NCBI GenBank assembly: GCA_945486445.1 | Contig: CALYTD010000094.1 | Coordinates: forward strand, 1 to 5,479 | Reading direction: 5' to 3' | DNA: 5,479 nucleotides | Origin: an uncultured Prevotellaceae bacterium | Lineage (GTDB): Bacteria > Bacteroidota > Bacteroidia > Bacteroidales > Bacteroidaceae | In this document: piece after piece, positions 1-5,479 of the stretch | How positions within the stretch are numbered: the first letter of the stretch is position 1 | Layout of the letters: each line of letters opens with the position of its first letter | Notes under the pieces: model-generated | Told to the model about the DNA's origin: nothing | Seen by the model: the letters and a program-made list of their open reading frames with translations, nothing else | The model's database searches: none | Made by a program: the position numbers and the translations under genes

Positions 1-810
1 ATGGGCAGAAACTTTGACTTTAACCATTTCGATTCCGACTCCAACCGAGTAATGATTCCCCTCATCGTTGTACACACAGCACCTAAGGGAGGCAAGAAAT
101 CCGTGTCATTTGTTGACGGCCTTTTCGTGAAATACAAGAGCGGTTTCTATACTGATGGCAAGTCAGACCTTTCTATGCTGATGGCTCTCCCCTATCTGTT
201 ACTCGACGGAATAAACGAGGATGGCTTTGCCGTTAGCGTGTTAAAACTTGACAGTCTGCCCACCAAGCAACAGGATCCTGGCAAGAAAAACATCTTTACC
301 ACTGTTGCCATGCGTATGCTTCTCGACAGGGCAAGTACCGTGAAAGAGGCTGTTCAGATGCTGAAAAATTACAATATGTGCATGGACAAGGACCCAAGGG
401 CAAGTTACCATTTCTTCATGGCAGACGCCACTGGCGACTATGCCATAGTGGAATACACCTACTCTGACTCCAAGAAGAATCCAGACAACATGGAGATACT
501 GACGGGACATGACACCCTGCGCTGCGTCACCAATTTCTACGTGTCACCAAACATGGAAAAAAGCAAACTCGGTGGCGGTTCTCTTCATGGCAGAAGCCGC
601 TACAAAAATTTGAGAGAAGGACTGGCAACATTAAACTATAATGTAACACCTTCACAGGCTTTGAGCCTCTTACAGACCGTAGCGCAAGGAACGGAAAGCA
701 CGGAATCAACGGGATTCACCCAGTGGTCAGAGATTTATAACCTCAGCAAAAGGAGCGTTACGATGACCATTCTAAGGGAATGGGGCAAGACATTCACCTT
801 TGAACCATAA
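1..810 (+). CDS. Linear amide C-N hydrolase, choloylglycine hydrolase / AAT-like family (5'-partial)
   Basis: This is an Ntn-fold amidase of the bile-salt hydrolase / penicillin acylase / acyltransferase type, which cleaves linear C-N amide bonds. The readable part is 269 residues. It opens with GRNFDF (residues 2-7), which corresponds to the GRN-x-D motif lying 15-20 residues after the catalytic cysteine in bile-salt hydrolases; R3 and D6 match Arg18 and Asp21 there. Further family marks are DGINEDG (69-75, N72), VTNF (176-179, N178) and GRSRY (197-201), where the late active-site arginine is expected. The end (WSEIYNL, then a short beta-rich tail to FTFEP) is typical of the family. The N-terminal nucleophile Cys is absent, so the ATG at base 1 is probably an internal methionine and the gene starts upstream. 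The substrate cannot be told from the sequence: bile salts, N-acyl amino acids and penicillin-like amides are all possible. The family call is firm; the specificity is open. Confidence 0.8.
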   Translation: MGRNFDFNHFDSDSNRVMIPLIVVHTAPKGGKKSVSFVDGLFVKYKSGFYTDGKSDLSMLMALPYLLLDGINEDGFAVSVLKLDSLPTKQQDPGKKNIFTTVAMRMLLDRASTVKEAVQMLKNYNMCMDKDPRASYHFFMADATGDYAIVEYTYSDSKKNPDNMEILTGHDTLRCVTNFYVSPNMEKSKLGGGSLHGRSRYKNLREGLATLNYNVTPSQALSLLQTVAQGTESTESTGFTQWSEIYNLSKRSVTMTILREWGKTFTFEP

Positions 811-855
811 TTGCTTGTAAATCAACTTTATTCACATAGCACATTACTTCTGACA
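811..855. other. Short 3' spacer after the amidase gene
   Basis: These are A/T-rich bases between the amidase stop codon and the first repeat unit. A single loose look-alike of the repeat unit can be read at 817-835 (gtaa at its left end), but it is out of the 22-bp register and may be chance. Confidence 0.4.
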
Positions 856-896
856 GTAAAAAGCCGCTGATTACAATGTAAAAGGCGGCTTTTTAC
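856..896 (+). terminator. Probable intrinsic terminator, possibly bidirectional, within array A
   Basis: Bases 856-867 (gtaaaaagccgc) pair perfectly with 885-896 (gcggctttttac), giving a 12-bp stem with a 5-T run in the 3' arm directly after the G/C-rich part. The complementary strand has the matching 5-T run at 858-862, so the structure could stop transcription from either side. It lies shortly after the amidase stop codon, as expected for its terminator. The fourth unit offers a second gcggcttttt at 930-938 that can pair with the same left arm. Against a simple reading, the loop is long (17 bases) and stronger alternative pairings compete. Confidence 0.45.
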
Positions 897-943
897 ATTG
901 TAATCAGCGGCATATTGCAGGGTAATCAGCGGCTTTTTACAAA
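856..943. repeat. Array of four 22-bp palindromic units (array A)
   Basis: Four units start at 856, 878, 900 and 922, exactly 22 bases apart. Each is a 19-base imperfect palindrome plus a 3-base A-rich spacer. The units are GTAAAAAGCCGCTGATTAC, GTAAAAGGCGGCTTTTTAC, GTAATCAGCGGCATATTGC and GTAATCAGCGGCTTTTTAC, with spacers aat, att, agg and aaa. Unit 1 is the exact reverse complement of unit 4, so the array holds both orientations of the same half-sites. In addition, bases 863-883 are the perfect 21-base reverse complement of 891-911. The array sits 45 bases after the amidase stop and about 215 bases before htpG. I do not recognise a named element. It could be a multi-site protein target, a folded 3' element or an extragenic repeat family. 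Confidence 0.8.
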
Positions 944-1158
944 ACAACCAATATACTACCACTTGCGGAAGCATAAACAACACACAAACAATAACCAACT
1001 GACAGATTAACGTCCACCATACCATATCCTCACAACAAATGGCATAGCAATAGGACAGTCACGGCATTTCAACGAGCGTATGGCATTGGTTGGCACACCT
1101 TTTGTTTATCAAAACACAGCAATTATAAAACTTAACAACAATACATTATTATAAAGTT
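944..1158 (+). promoter_or_regulatory. Non-coding leader / upstream region of htpG
   Basis: No gene is supported here. The last 60 bases before the htpG ATG are strongly A/T-rich and contain no Shine-Dalgarno sequence, as is common in Bacteroidota. The promoter of the htpG cluster should lie here. A TTTG at 1101-1104 could be a -33 element of the Bacteroidota sigma-70 type, followed 20 bases later by TATAAAAC at 1125-1132. However, that sequence is a poor match to the expected TAnnTTTG -7 box, so no promoter is assigned exactly. TTTTG at 1100-1104 and CAAAA at 1110-1114 form a small inverted repeat around a 5-base centre, a possible but weak operator. No CIRCE-like heat-shock element was seen. 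Confidence 0.4.
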
Positions 1159-3018
1159 ATGGCAAAAGGTAATATTGGTGTAACAACCGAAAACATTTTT
1201 CCAGTAATTAAGAAGTTTCTTTATTCAGACCATGAAATTTTCCTTCGTGAAATGGTCAGCAACGCTGTTGATGCCACACAGAAGTTGAAGACACTGGCAG
1301 AAAAAGGTGATTTCAAAGGTGAGATAGGCGACACGAGTGTGTCAGTGAAACTCGATAAGGAAGCAGGCACGCTAACTATCTCCGACCACGGCATCGGAAT
1401 GACCGAAGAAGAGATAGACCGTTATATCAACCAGATAGCCTTTTCTGGCGTCACCGACTTTCTGGACAAATACAAGGACAACGCTAACGCCATAATAGGA
1501 CACTTCGGTCTCGGCTTCTATTCTGCCTTTATGGTGGCTGACAAGGTTGAGATAATCACCAAATCATATAAGGACGACGCACCAGCAGTGAAATGGACGT
1601 GCGACGGAAGCCCTGAGTACAACATTGAAACTGCCGACAAAACAGAGCGCGGTTCAGACATAGTACTACACATATCAGAAGACTGCAAGGAGTTCCTTGA
1701 TAAAGAACGTATCACCCAACTGTTGAACAAATACTGTAAGTTCATGGCAGTAAACATTGTGTTCGGCAAGAAGCAGGAATGGAACAAGGACGAGAAGAAG
1801 ATGGTTGACACGGCTGAGGATAACGTAATCAACAGCACGGAACCACTGTGGACCAAGCAACCCTCTACGCTGAAGGACGAGGACTACAAGACCTTCTACC
1901 GTACATTGTACCCCATGCAAGACGAACCTCTGTTCTGGATTCACCTTAACGTGGACTTCCCCTTCCACCTTACGGGTATCCTTTACTTCCCGCGCGTTCA
2001 GTCAAACATGGACCTGCAACGTAACAAGATACAACTTTACTGCAACCAAGTGTTTGTAACAGACCAAGTAGAAGGTATTGTACCAGACTTCCTCACACTG
2101 CTTCACGGTGTCATTGACTCACCAGACATACCGCTAAACGTAAGTCGTAGTTACTTGCAGAGCGACCAAAACGTAAAGAAAATCGCCACATACATAACCA
2201 AGAAAGTAGCAGACCGCCTCAACAGCATATTCAAAAACGACAGGAAAGACTACGAAGAAAAGTGGGATTCACTGAAAGTCTTTATCAATTATGGTATGCT
2301 TACAGACGAATCCTTCTACGACCGTGCCAAGGACTTCGCCCTATTCAAGGACACAGAAGGCAAGTATTTCACCTACGAAGAGTACAAAACTCTTATCAAG
2401 GACGTACAGACAGACAAGGATGGCACACTGGTTTATCTCTACGCTAACGACAACGACGAACAGTACACATACATAGAAGCAGCGAAATCAAAAGGATATT
2501 CCGTGCTACTGTTTGACGGACAACTTGACACACCAACCGTATCAATGTTTGAACAGAAGTTCGAGAAGAGCCGTTTTACACGTGTTGACGGTGACATCAT
2601 TGACCGTCTGGTACCCAAAGACGATGCAAAAAAAGTAGAACTGAGCAAGGAAGACACCGACAAACTGACAGAAACCTTCAAGACTAAGTTGCCAGAGATA
2701 GACAAGGTGAACTTCAACGTGGAGATACAAGCACTTGGCGAGGAAGCAGCACCAGTGATATTCACACAGAGTGAGTACATGCGCCGCATGAAAGACATAT
2801 CCCATTACCAAAGCGGCATGGGCTTTTACTCACAGATGCCAGACTCATACAGCATGGTACTGAATAGCGATAATGCCATAATAAAGGCTGTGCTTGACGG
2901 CAGTGCGAAAGAGAACACCGTGTCACAACTCATTGATCTCGCACTGTTACAAAACGGAATGCTTAAAGGAGCCGCCCTTGACAAGTTCCTGAAAAGGTCA
3001 GTGGAACTGTTGAAATAA
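1159..3018 (+). CDS. htpG: Molecular chaperone HtpG (bacterial Hsp90)
   Basis: This is a cytoplasmic ATP-driven dimeric chaperone that helps client proteins remodel, usually with DnaK. The protein has 619 residues. The N-terminal GHKL ATPase domain (about 1-225) has the catalytic glutamate E31 and N35 in LREMVSNAVDAT, the DHGIG nucleotide loop (76-80, D76) and the glycine-rich lid GHFGLGF (114-120). The middle domain (about 235-490) carries NVSRSYLQSD (327-336), in which R330 is the gamma-phosphate-sensing arginine and Q334 its partner. The C-terminal dimerisation domain (about 500-619) ends in ELLK, without the MEEVD tail of eukaryotic cytosolic Hsp90. The start is clear: MAKGNIGVTTENIFPVIKKF matches the Bacteroidales N-terminus as I remember it. 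The protein is about 60 residues shorter than the Bacteroides and Porphyromonas proteins I recall (about 680), because a charged insert is missing near residue 580; the length is close to E. coli HtpG. All catalytic motifs are intact. It is the first gene of a probable operon. Confidence 0.97.
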   Translation: MAKGNIGVTTENIFPVIKKFLYSDHEIFLREMVSNAVDATQKLKTLAEKGDFKGEIGDTSVSVKLDKEAGTLTISDHGIGMTEEEIDRYINQIAFSGVTDFLDKYKDNANAIIGHFGLGFYSAFMVADKVEIITKSYKDDAPAVKWTCDGSPEYNIETADKTERGSDIVLHISEDCKEFLDKERITQLLNKYCKFMAVNIVFGKKQEWNKDEKKMVDTAEDNVINSTEPLWTKQPSTLKDEDYKTFYRTLYPMQDEPLFWIHLNVDFPFHLTGILYFPRVQSNMDLQRNKIQLYCNQVFVTDQVEGIVPDFLTLLHGVIDSPDIPLNVSRSYLQSDQNVKKIATYITKKVADRLNSIFKNDRKDYEEKWDSLKVFINYGMLTDESFYDRAKDFALFKDTEGKYFTYEEYKTLIKDVQTDKDGTLVYLYANDNDEQYTYIEAAKSKGYSVLLFDGQLDTPTVSMFEQKFEKSRFTRVDGDIIDRLVPKDDAKKVELSKEDTDKLTETFKTKLPEIDKVNFNVEIQALGEEAAPVIFTQSEYMRRMKDISHYQSGMGFYSQMPDSYSMVLNSDNAIIKAVLDGSAKENTVSQLIDLALLQNGMLKGAALDKFLKRSVELLK

Positions 3019-3019
3019 C

Positions 3020-4327
3020 ATGACTTACAGACTTTACATAACCGCCCTGCTTTCCATACTGTTGCCTTTCGTCAAGGGCAACGGATGGGAAGCAGGGCTT
3101 ATACGTGCCCAAAGACATATCATTTTCAGCGAGGACATAGCGTCACTGCAAGTGGTTGCCGGCGTAAGGTGGCAAGAAATGCCCATCATAAAGCTATATG
3201 GCAACGAACCTCTGAACATCAGTTTTGATGACCTTTCACACTCATACCGCCGTTTTACATACTCCATAACACACTTGGAGGCGGACTTTACACCCTCCGA
3301 GGGGCTGTTTACAAGTGACTACCTCGACGGATTCGAGAGCGGATTGACTATTGAATATAACGCACAGTCTATCAACACCCTGCAAGACTACACTCATTAC
3401 ACACTTCAAATACCTAACGACAAGTGCCGACTTACTATGAGTGGTAACTACCGTCTTGACATAAAAGACGACAACAATGATGGTAAACTGATGGCAAGTG
3501 TGTTCTTTATGGTAGATGAGGCAGCCGTGTCTGTCAGAATGTCAACAACAAGTAACACCGACATCGACATTCGCAAGAGCCACCAACAGGTAGAACTTAC
3601 TGTGGACTATACCTCGCTAAGGGCTCCAGACGCAAGGAGGCAGATAAAGGGTTACGTACTTCAAAACGGCAGATGGGACAATGCCCGCCTATTACCTGAT
3701 GCTACACGCGTATCAATGGGACTGCTGGAATGGACGCACTGCAAAGACCTTATCTTCAAAGCTGGTAACGAATACCACAAGTTTGAAATTCTTGACATAC
3801 ACCGCAACTCCATGAACGTGGAGAATAATGTATGGGACGGCGAAGTGTGGCACACCATATTGTGGCCCAACTACAAACGTCCTTCATACGTTTACGATGA
3901 AACAGCAAAGGGTTCTTTTTACATAAGAAACACTGACAATATAGAAAATGACATCACCTCAGAATATGTCATGGTACACTTCCTACTTCAAAGCCCCGCC
4001 CTGCCCTATCGTCTATACGTCAACGGCACATGGTCTAACGACCTATTCCTGCCTAAATATGAGATGATATATAATAAGGAGAAAGGTATGTATGAGGCAA
4101 TAGTACCGCTGAAATACGGATATTACTCTTACCAGTACCTCATGTTCAACGATGGAGACATCGTTGAAGGAGATGTAACAGAAAACGAACTGGTGGGGAC
4201 AAACATCTCAGAGCCGATGATTCCACCCACAGAAGGCTCCTTCCACGAGACACGTAACATATATAACGCCCTGATATACTACCGTGGAAACACCGACAGG
4301 GCAGACCGATTAGTCGGTACATTCTAA
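3020..4327 (+). CDS. Type IX secretion system Plug protein (DUF5103 family)
   Basis: This is a periplasmic or outer-membrane-associated protein of 435 residues. The family is known from the structure of the Flavobacterium SprA translocon, where Plug closes the periplasmic side of the pore when no substrate is bound. Residues 1-20 form a signal peptide: a hydrophobic stretch (LYITALLSILLPF) followed by a plausible cleavage site after VKG. The first DUF5103 domain (about 35-170) shows the family pattern: PIIKLYGNEPLNISFDDLS (55-73), the ITHLEADF strand (83-90), SDYLDGFE (99-106) and DYTHYTLQIPND (123-134) leading to LTMSGNYRLDI (138-148). The second domain (about 175-435) ends in NIYNALIYYRG...DRLVGTF, the usual closing strand. 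The ATG lies one base after the htpG stop, so translation is probably coupled. Length and motifs are normal for the family. The fold assignment is strong. The gating role is transferred from Flavobacterium, and the presence of a working T9SS in this organism is inferred. Confidence 0.88.
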   Translation: MTYRLYITALLSILLPFVKGNGWEAGLIRAQRHIIFSEDIASLQVVAGVRWQEMPIIKLYGNEPLNISFDDLSHSYRRFTYSITHLEADFTPSEGLFTSDYLDGFESGLTIEYNAQSINTLQDYTHYTLQIPNDKCRLTMSGNYRLDIKDDNNDGKLMASVFFMVDEAAVSVRMSTTSNTDIDIRKSHQQVELTVDYTSLRAPDARRQIKGYVLQNGRWDNARLLPDATRVSMGLLEWTHCKDLIFKAGNEYHKFEILDIHRNSMNVENNVWDGEVWHTILWPNYKRPSYVYDETAKGSFYIRNTDNIENDITSEYVMVHFLLQSPALPYRLYVNGTWSNDLFLPKYEMIYNKEKGMYEAIVPLKYGYYSYQYLMFNDGDIVEGDVTENELVGTNISEPMIPPTEGSFHETRNIYNALIYYRGNTDRADRLVGTF

Positions 4328-4332
4328 ACGAG

Positions 4333-5172
4333 ATGATAACAAAAGAGATAAACAACACTAACGGCTTGCACCTCGCCTTTATAGGCAGAGAGATGGTATT
4401 ACGCAATGATGGCAGCACACTTGACTTCAACGACATAGTCATTTTACAGGCCTCAATGCCGTGTGACGAGTTGTTTGCTGAACCAGAATACGGCATCTGC
4501 GTCCTCGGCATAATGCGCAAGGATGCTGATGGCCATGAGACCGCGAACCTCTTACCCCCAGAATACAAAACAATCGCAATAAGATTATATAACGCAGAAC
4601 AACAGGAAGATACCATTATACGCATATCACGCGCCAAAGGGCTGTTGGAATGGCTGCGCGAAACAAAGTACTGCTCCCGCTGCGGAGCACCACTGCGCCC
4701 TCATGCCACACAAACTGCAATGGAGTGTCCGCACTGCGGAAGACTGACTTTCCCACGCATTGAACCCTGCATAATAGTTCTTGTGCGCAGAGACAACAGG
4801 ATATTGTTGGCAAAACACTCACAACGCAACCAGGACATATATGCCTGCATAGCAGGATTCATGGAGACTGGCGAGACAGCGGAGCAGGCAGTGAAACGGG
4901 AAATAATGGAGGAAACAGGGTTGACAATAAAGAACATACGCTACTTCGGTACGCAGAGTTGGCCCTTTCCTGCACAGATGATGATAGGCTTCACCGCAGA
5001 ATATGAAAGTGGAGAGATAATGATACAAGAGAGTGAAATACAGGATGCAGCATGGTTTACGATGGACAACTGTCCTGCAACGCCCAAACCAGGTTCCATA
5101 GCCTACCAGATGATACAATCATTCATGGAAAAAGAGAAGCAAGACAAGAGTGAACATAAACCGCAAGAATAG
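4333..5172 (+). CDS. nudC: NAD+ diphosphatase / NADH pyrophosphatase NudC (Nudix, zinc ribbon)
   Basis: This enzyme hydrolyses NADH/NAD+ to NMN(H) and AMP; family members also remove the NAD cap from RNA 5' ends. The protein has 279 residues, close to or slightly longer than the usual length. After a variable N-terminal domain (1-110) comes a four-cysteine zinc ribbon: CSRC (C114, C117) and CPHC (C132, C135), then FPR (140-142). The Nudix box runs from G175 to L197 and fits GX5EX7REUXEEXGU completely, with E181, R189-E190 and the metal-binding pair E193-E194. The NudC signature follows at 207-215 as TQSWPFPAQ; the usual form is SQPWPFPxS, so W210, P211, F212 and P213 are kept while three flanking positions differ. 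A SIAYQMI helix (255-261) and a charged tail close the protein. The start lies five bases after the preceding stop with only a weak GAG before it; the next in-frame ATG (residue 21) would cut into the N-terminal domain. It is probably the last gene of the htpG operon. Confidence 0.93.
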   Translation: MITKEINNTNGLHLAFIGREMVLRNDGSTLDFNDIVILQASMPCDELFAEPEYGICVLGIMRKDADGHETANLLPPEYKTIAIRLYNAEQQEDTIIRISRAKGLLEWLRETKYCSRCGAPLRPHATQTAMECPHCGRLTFPRIEPCIIVLVRRDNRILLAKHSQRNQDIYACIAGFMETGETAEQAVKREIMEETGLTIKNIRYFGTQSWPFPAQMMIGFTAEYESGEIMIQESEIQDAAWFTMDNCPATPKPGSIAYQMIQSFMEKEKQDKSEHKPQE

Positions 5173-5205
5173 CATACTGACAAAGGGATAAACTGAAATA
5201 AAAAT

Positions 5206-5293
5206 ATAATCAGCACCTGATTCGAAAACAATCAGCACCTGATTACACCATAATCAGACCCTAATTATACAGTAAACAGCAACACCTTGCCAG
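5206..5293. repeat. Array of 22-bp palindromic units (array B), three clear and one decayed
   Basis: Units start at 5206, 5228, 5250 and 5272, again exactly 22 bases apart, each 19 bases plus a 3-base spacer: ATAATCAGCACCTGATTCG, ACAATCAGCACCTGATTAC, ATAATCAGACCCTAATTAT and GTAAACAGCAACACCTTGC, with spacers aaa, acc, aca and cag. The core AATCAG-CAC-CTGATT is a perfect 6-bp dyad around three bases and occurs twice unchanged (5208-5222, 5230-5244). The left half (TAATCAGC) and right end (TTAC or TTGC) match array A, while the centre differs. The array begins 33 bases after the nudC stop. Unlike array A it has no clear T run after a G/C-rich stem, so a terminator role is less obvious. The fourth unit is weak and is kept because it stays in register. 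Confidence 0.7.
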
Positions 5294-5479
5294 AGAAACG
5301 ATTGCAACGTCCGTGATCACACACTATACCAGTCACTTACAGTAGCAGTGATTGTGGCAAGTATCATCAATTGACAGTAAGTCCAGCAAAACAACATAAA
5401 TACTACATCTGCCATATTATCCACCGCAGAAACATGATACAAGGGCAGTGAAACCATTAAAATCCTATCATATTAGCAC
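5294..5479. other. Non-coding stretch to the window edge, nothing identified
   Basis: I see no gene of a recognisable family, no tRNA and no convincing hairpin with a T run here. Small palindromes (gtgatcac at 5313-5320, caattg at 5368-5373) are of a size expected by chance. The stretch may be the upstream region of a gene beyond the window. Confidence 0.4.

Noticed and set aside
856..943. Possible small CRISPR array
   Set aside because: The units are 19 bp with 3-bp spacers; there are no 26-40 bp unique spacers and no cas genes are present.
828..1025. 65-residue reading frame on the - strand with a hydrophobic N-terminal half, resembling a small membrane protein
   Set aside because: The C-terminal half is only a translation of repeat array A, and hydrophobic frames arise readily from A/T-rich non-coding DNA. 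No ribosome-binding or promoter signal supports it. A conserved homologue outside the repeat would change this view.
1100..1132. Bacteroidota-type -33/-7 promoter for htpG
   Set aside because: A TTTG at a suitable distance is present, but the -7 position reads TATAAAAC instead of TAnnTTTG. It is mentioned in the leader entry and not called as a promoter.
2262..2476. Short + strand frames inside htpG
   Set aside because: They overlap the fully conserved middle domain of HtpG in other frames and have no motif of their own.
4146..4637. 163-residue frame on the - strand overlapping the end of the Plug gene and the start of nudC
   Set aside because: Two well-supported + strand genes occupy these bases. 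The antisense translation is Ser/Arg/Cys-rich with no recognisable motif, typical of a shadow frame.
5317..5457. 46-residue hydrophobic frame on the - strand in the final intergenic stretch
   Set aside because: It is short, shows no family motif and lies in A/T-rich non-coding sequence.

Overview
The window looks like a piece of a Bacteroidales chromosome, most likely Prevotella or a close relative. The HtpG sequence is of Bacteroidales type. A DUF5103 / type IX secretion Plug protein is present, a family that belongs to the Bacteroidota. No strong Shine-Dalgarno sequence precedes any start codon, and A/T-rich leaders are used instead, as is usual in that phylum. The genus is inferred from remembered family sequences, not from a search.

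All four recognisable genes lie on the + strand. Bases 1-810 hold the C-terminal and central part of a choloylglycine-hydrolase/AAT-like Ntn amidase; its nucleophilic N-terminus is not in the window. An intergenic stretch of about 350 bases follows. It begins with a compact array of four 22-bp units (856-943) that can fold as terminator-like hairpins, and it ends in the A/T-rich leader of htpG.

Bases 1159-5172 form a tight three-gene cluster, probably one operon: htpG (Hsp90 chaperone), a DUF5103 Plug protein of the type IX secretion system with a signal peptide (1-base gap), and nudC (NADH pyrophosphatase / NAD-cap hydrolase, 5-base gap). These are a cytoplasmic chaperone, an envelope secretion component and a nucleotide-housecleaning enzyme. 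They share no known pathway, so co-transcription is the main link visible here.

After nudC, about 300 non-coding bases carry a second array with the same 22-bp period and the same unit architecture (5206-5293); the rest of that stretch shows nothing I can name. The most unusual content of the window is this pair of arrays. Both have 19-bp imperfect palindromes of the form GTAA...TTAC separated by 3-bp spacers, and both begin some 30-45 bases after a stop codon at the end of a transcription unit. The protein-coding genes themselves are of known families; I do not see a novel multi-gene system.
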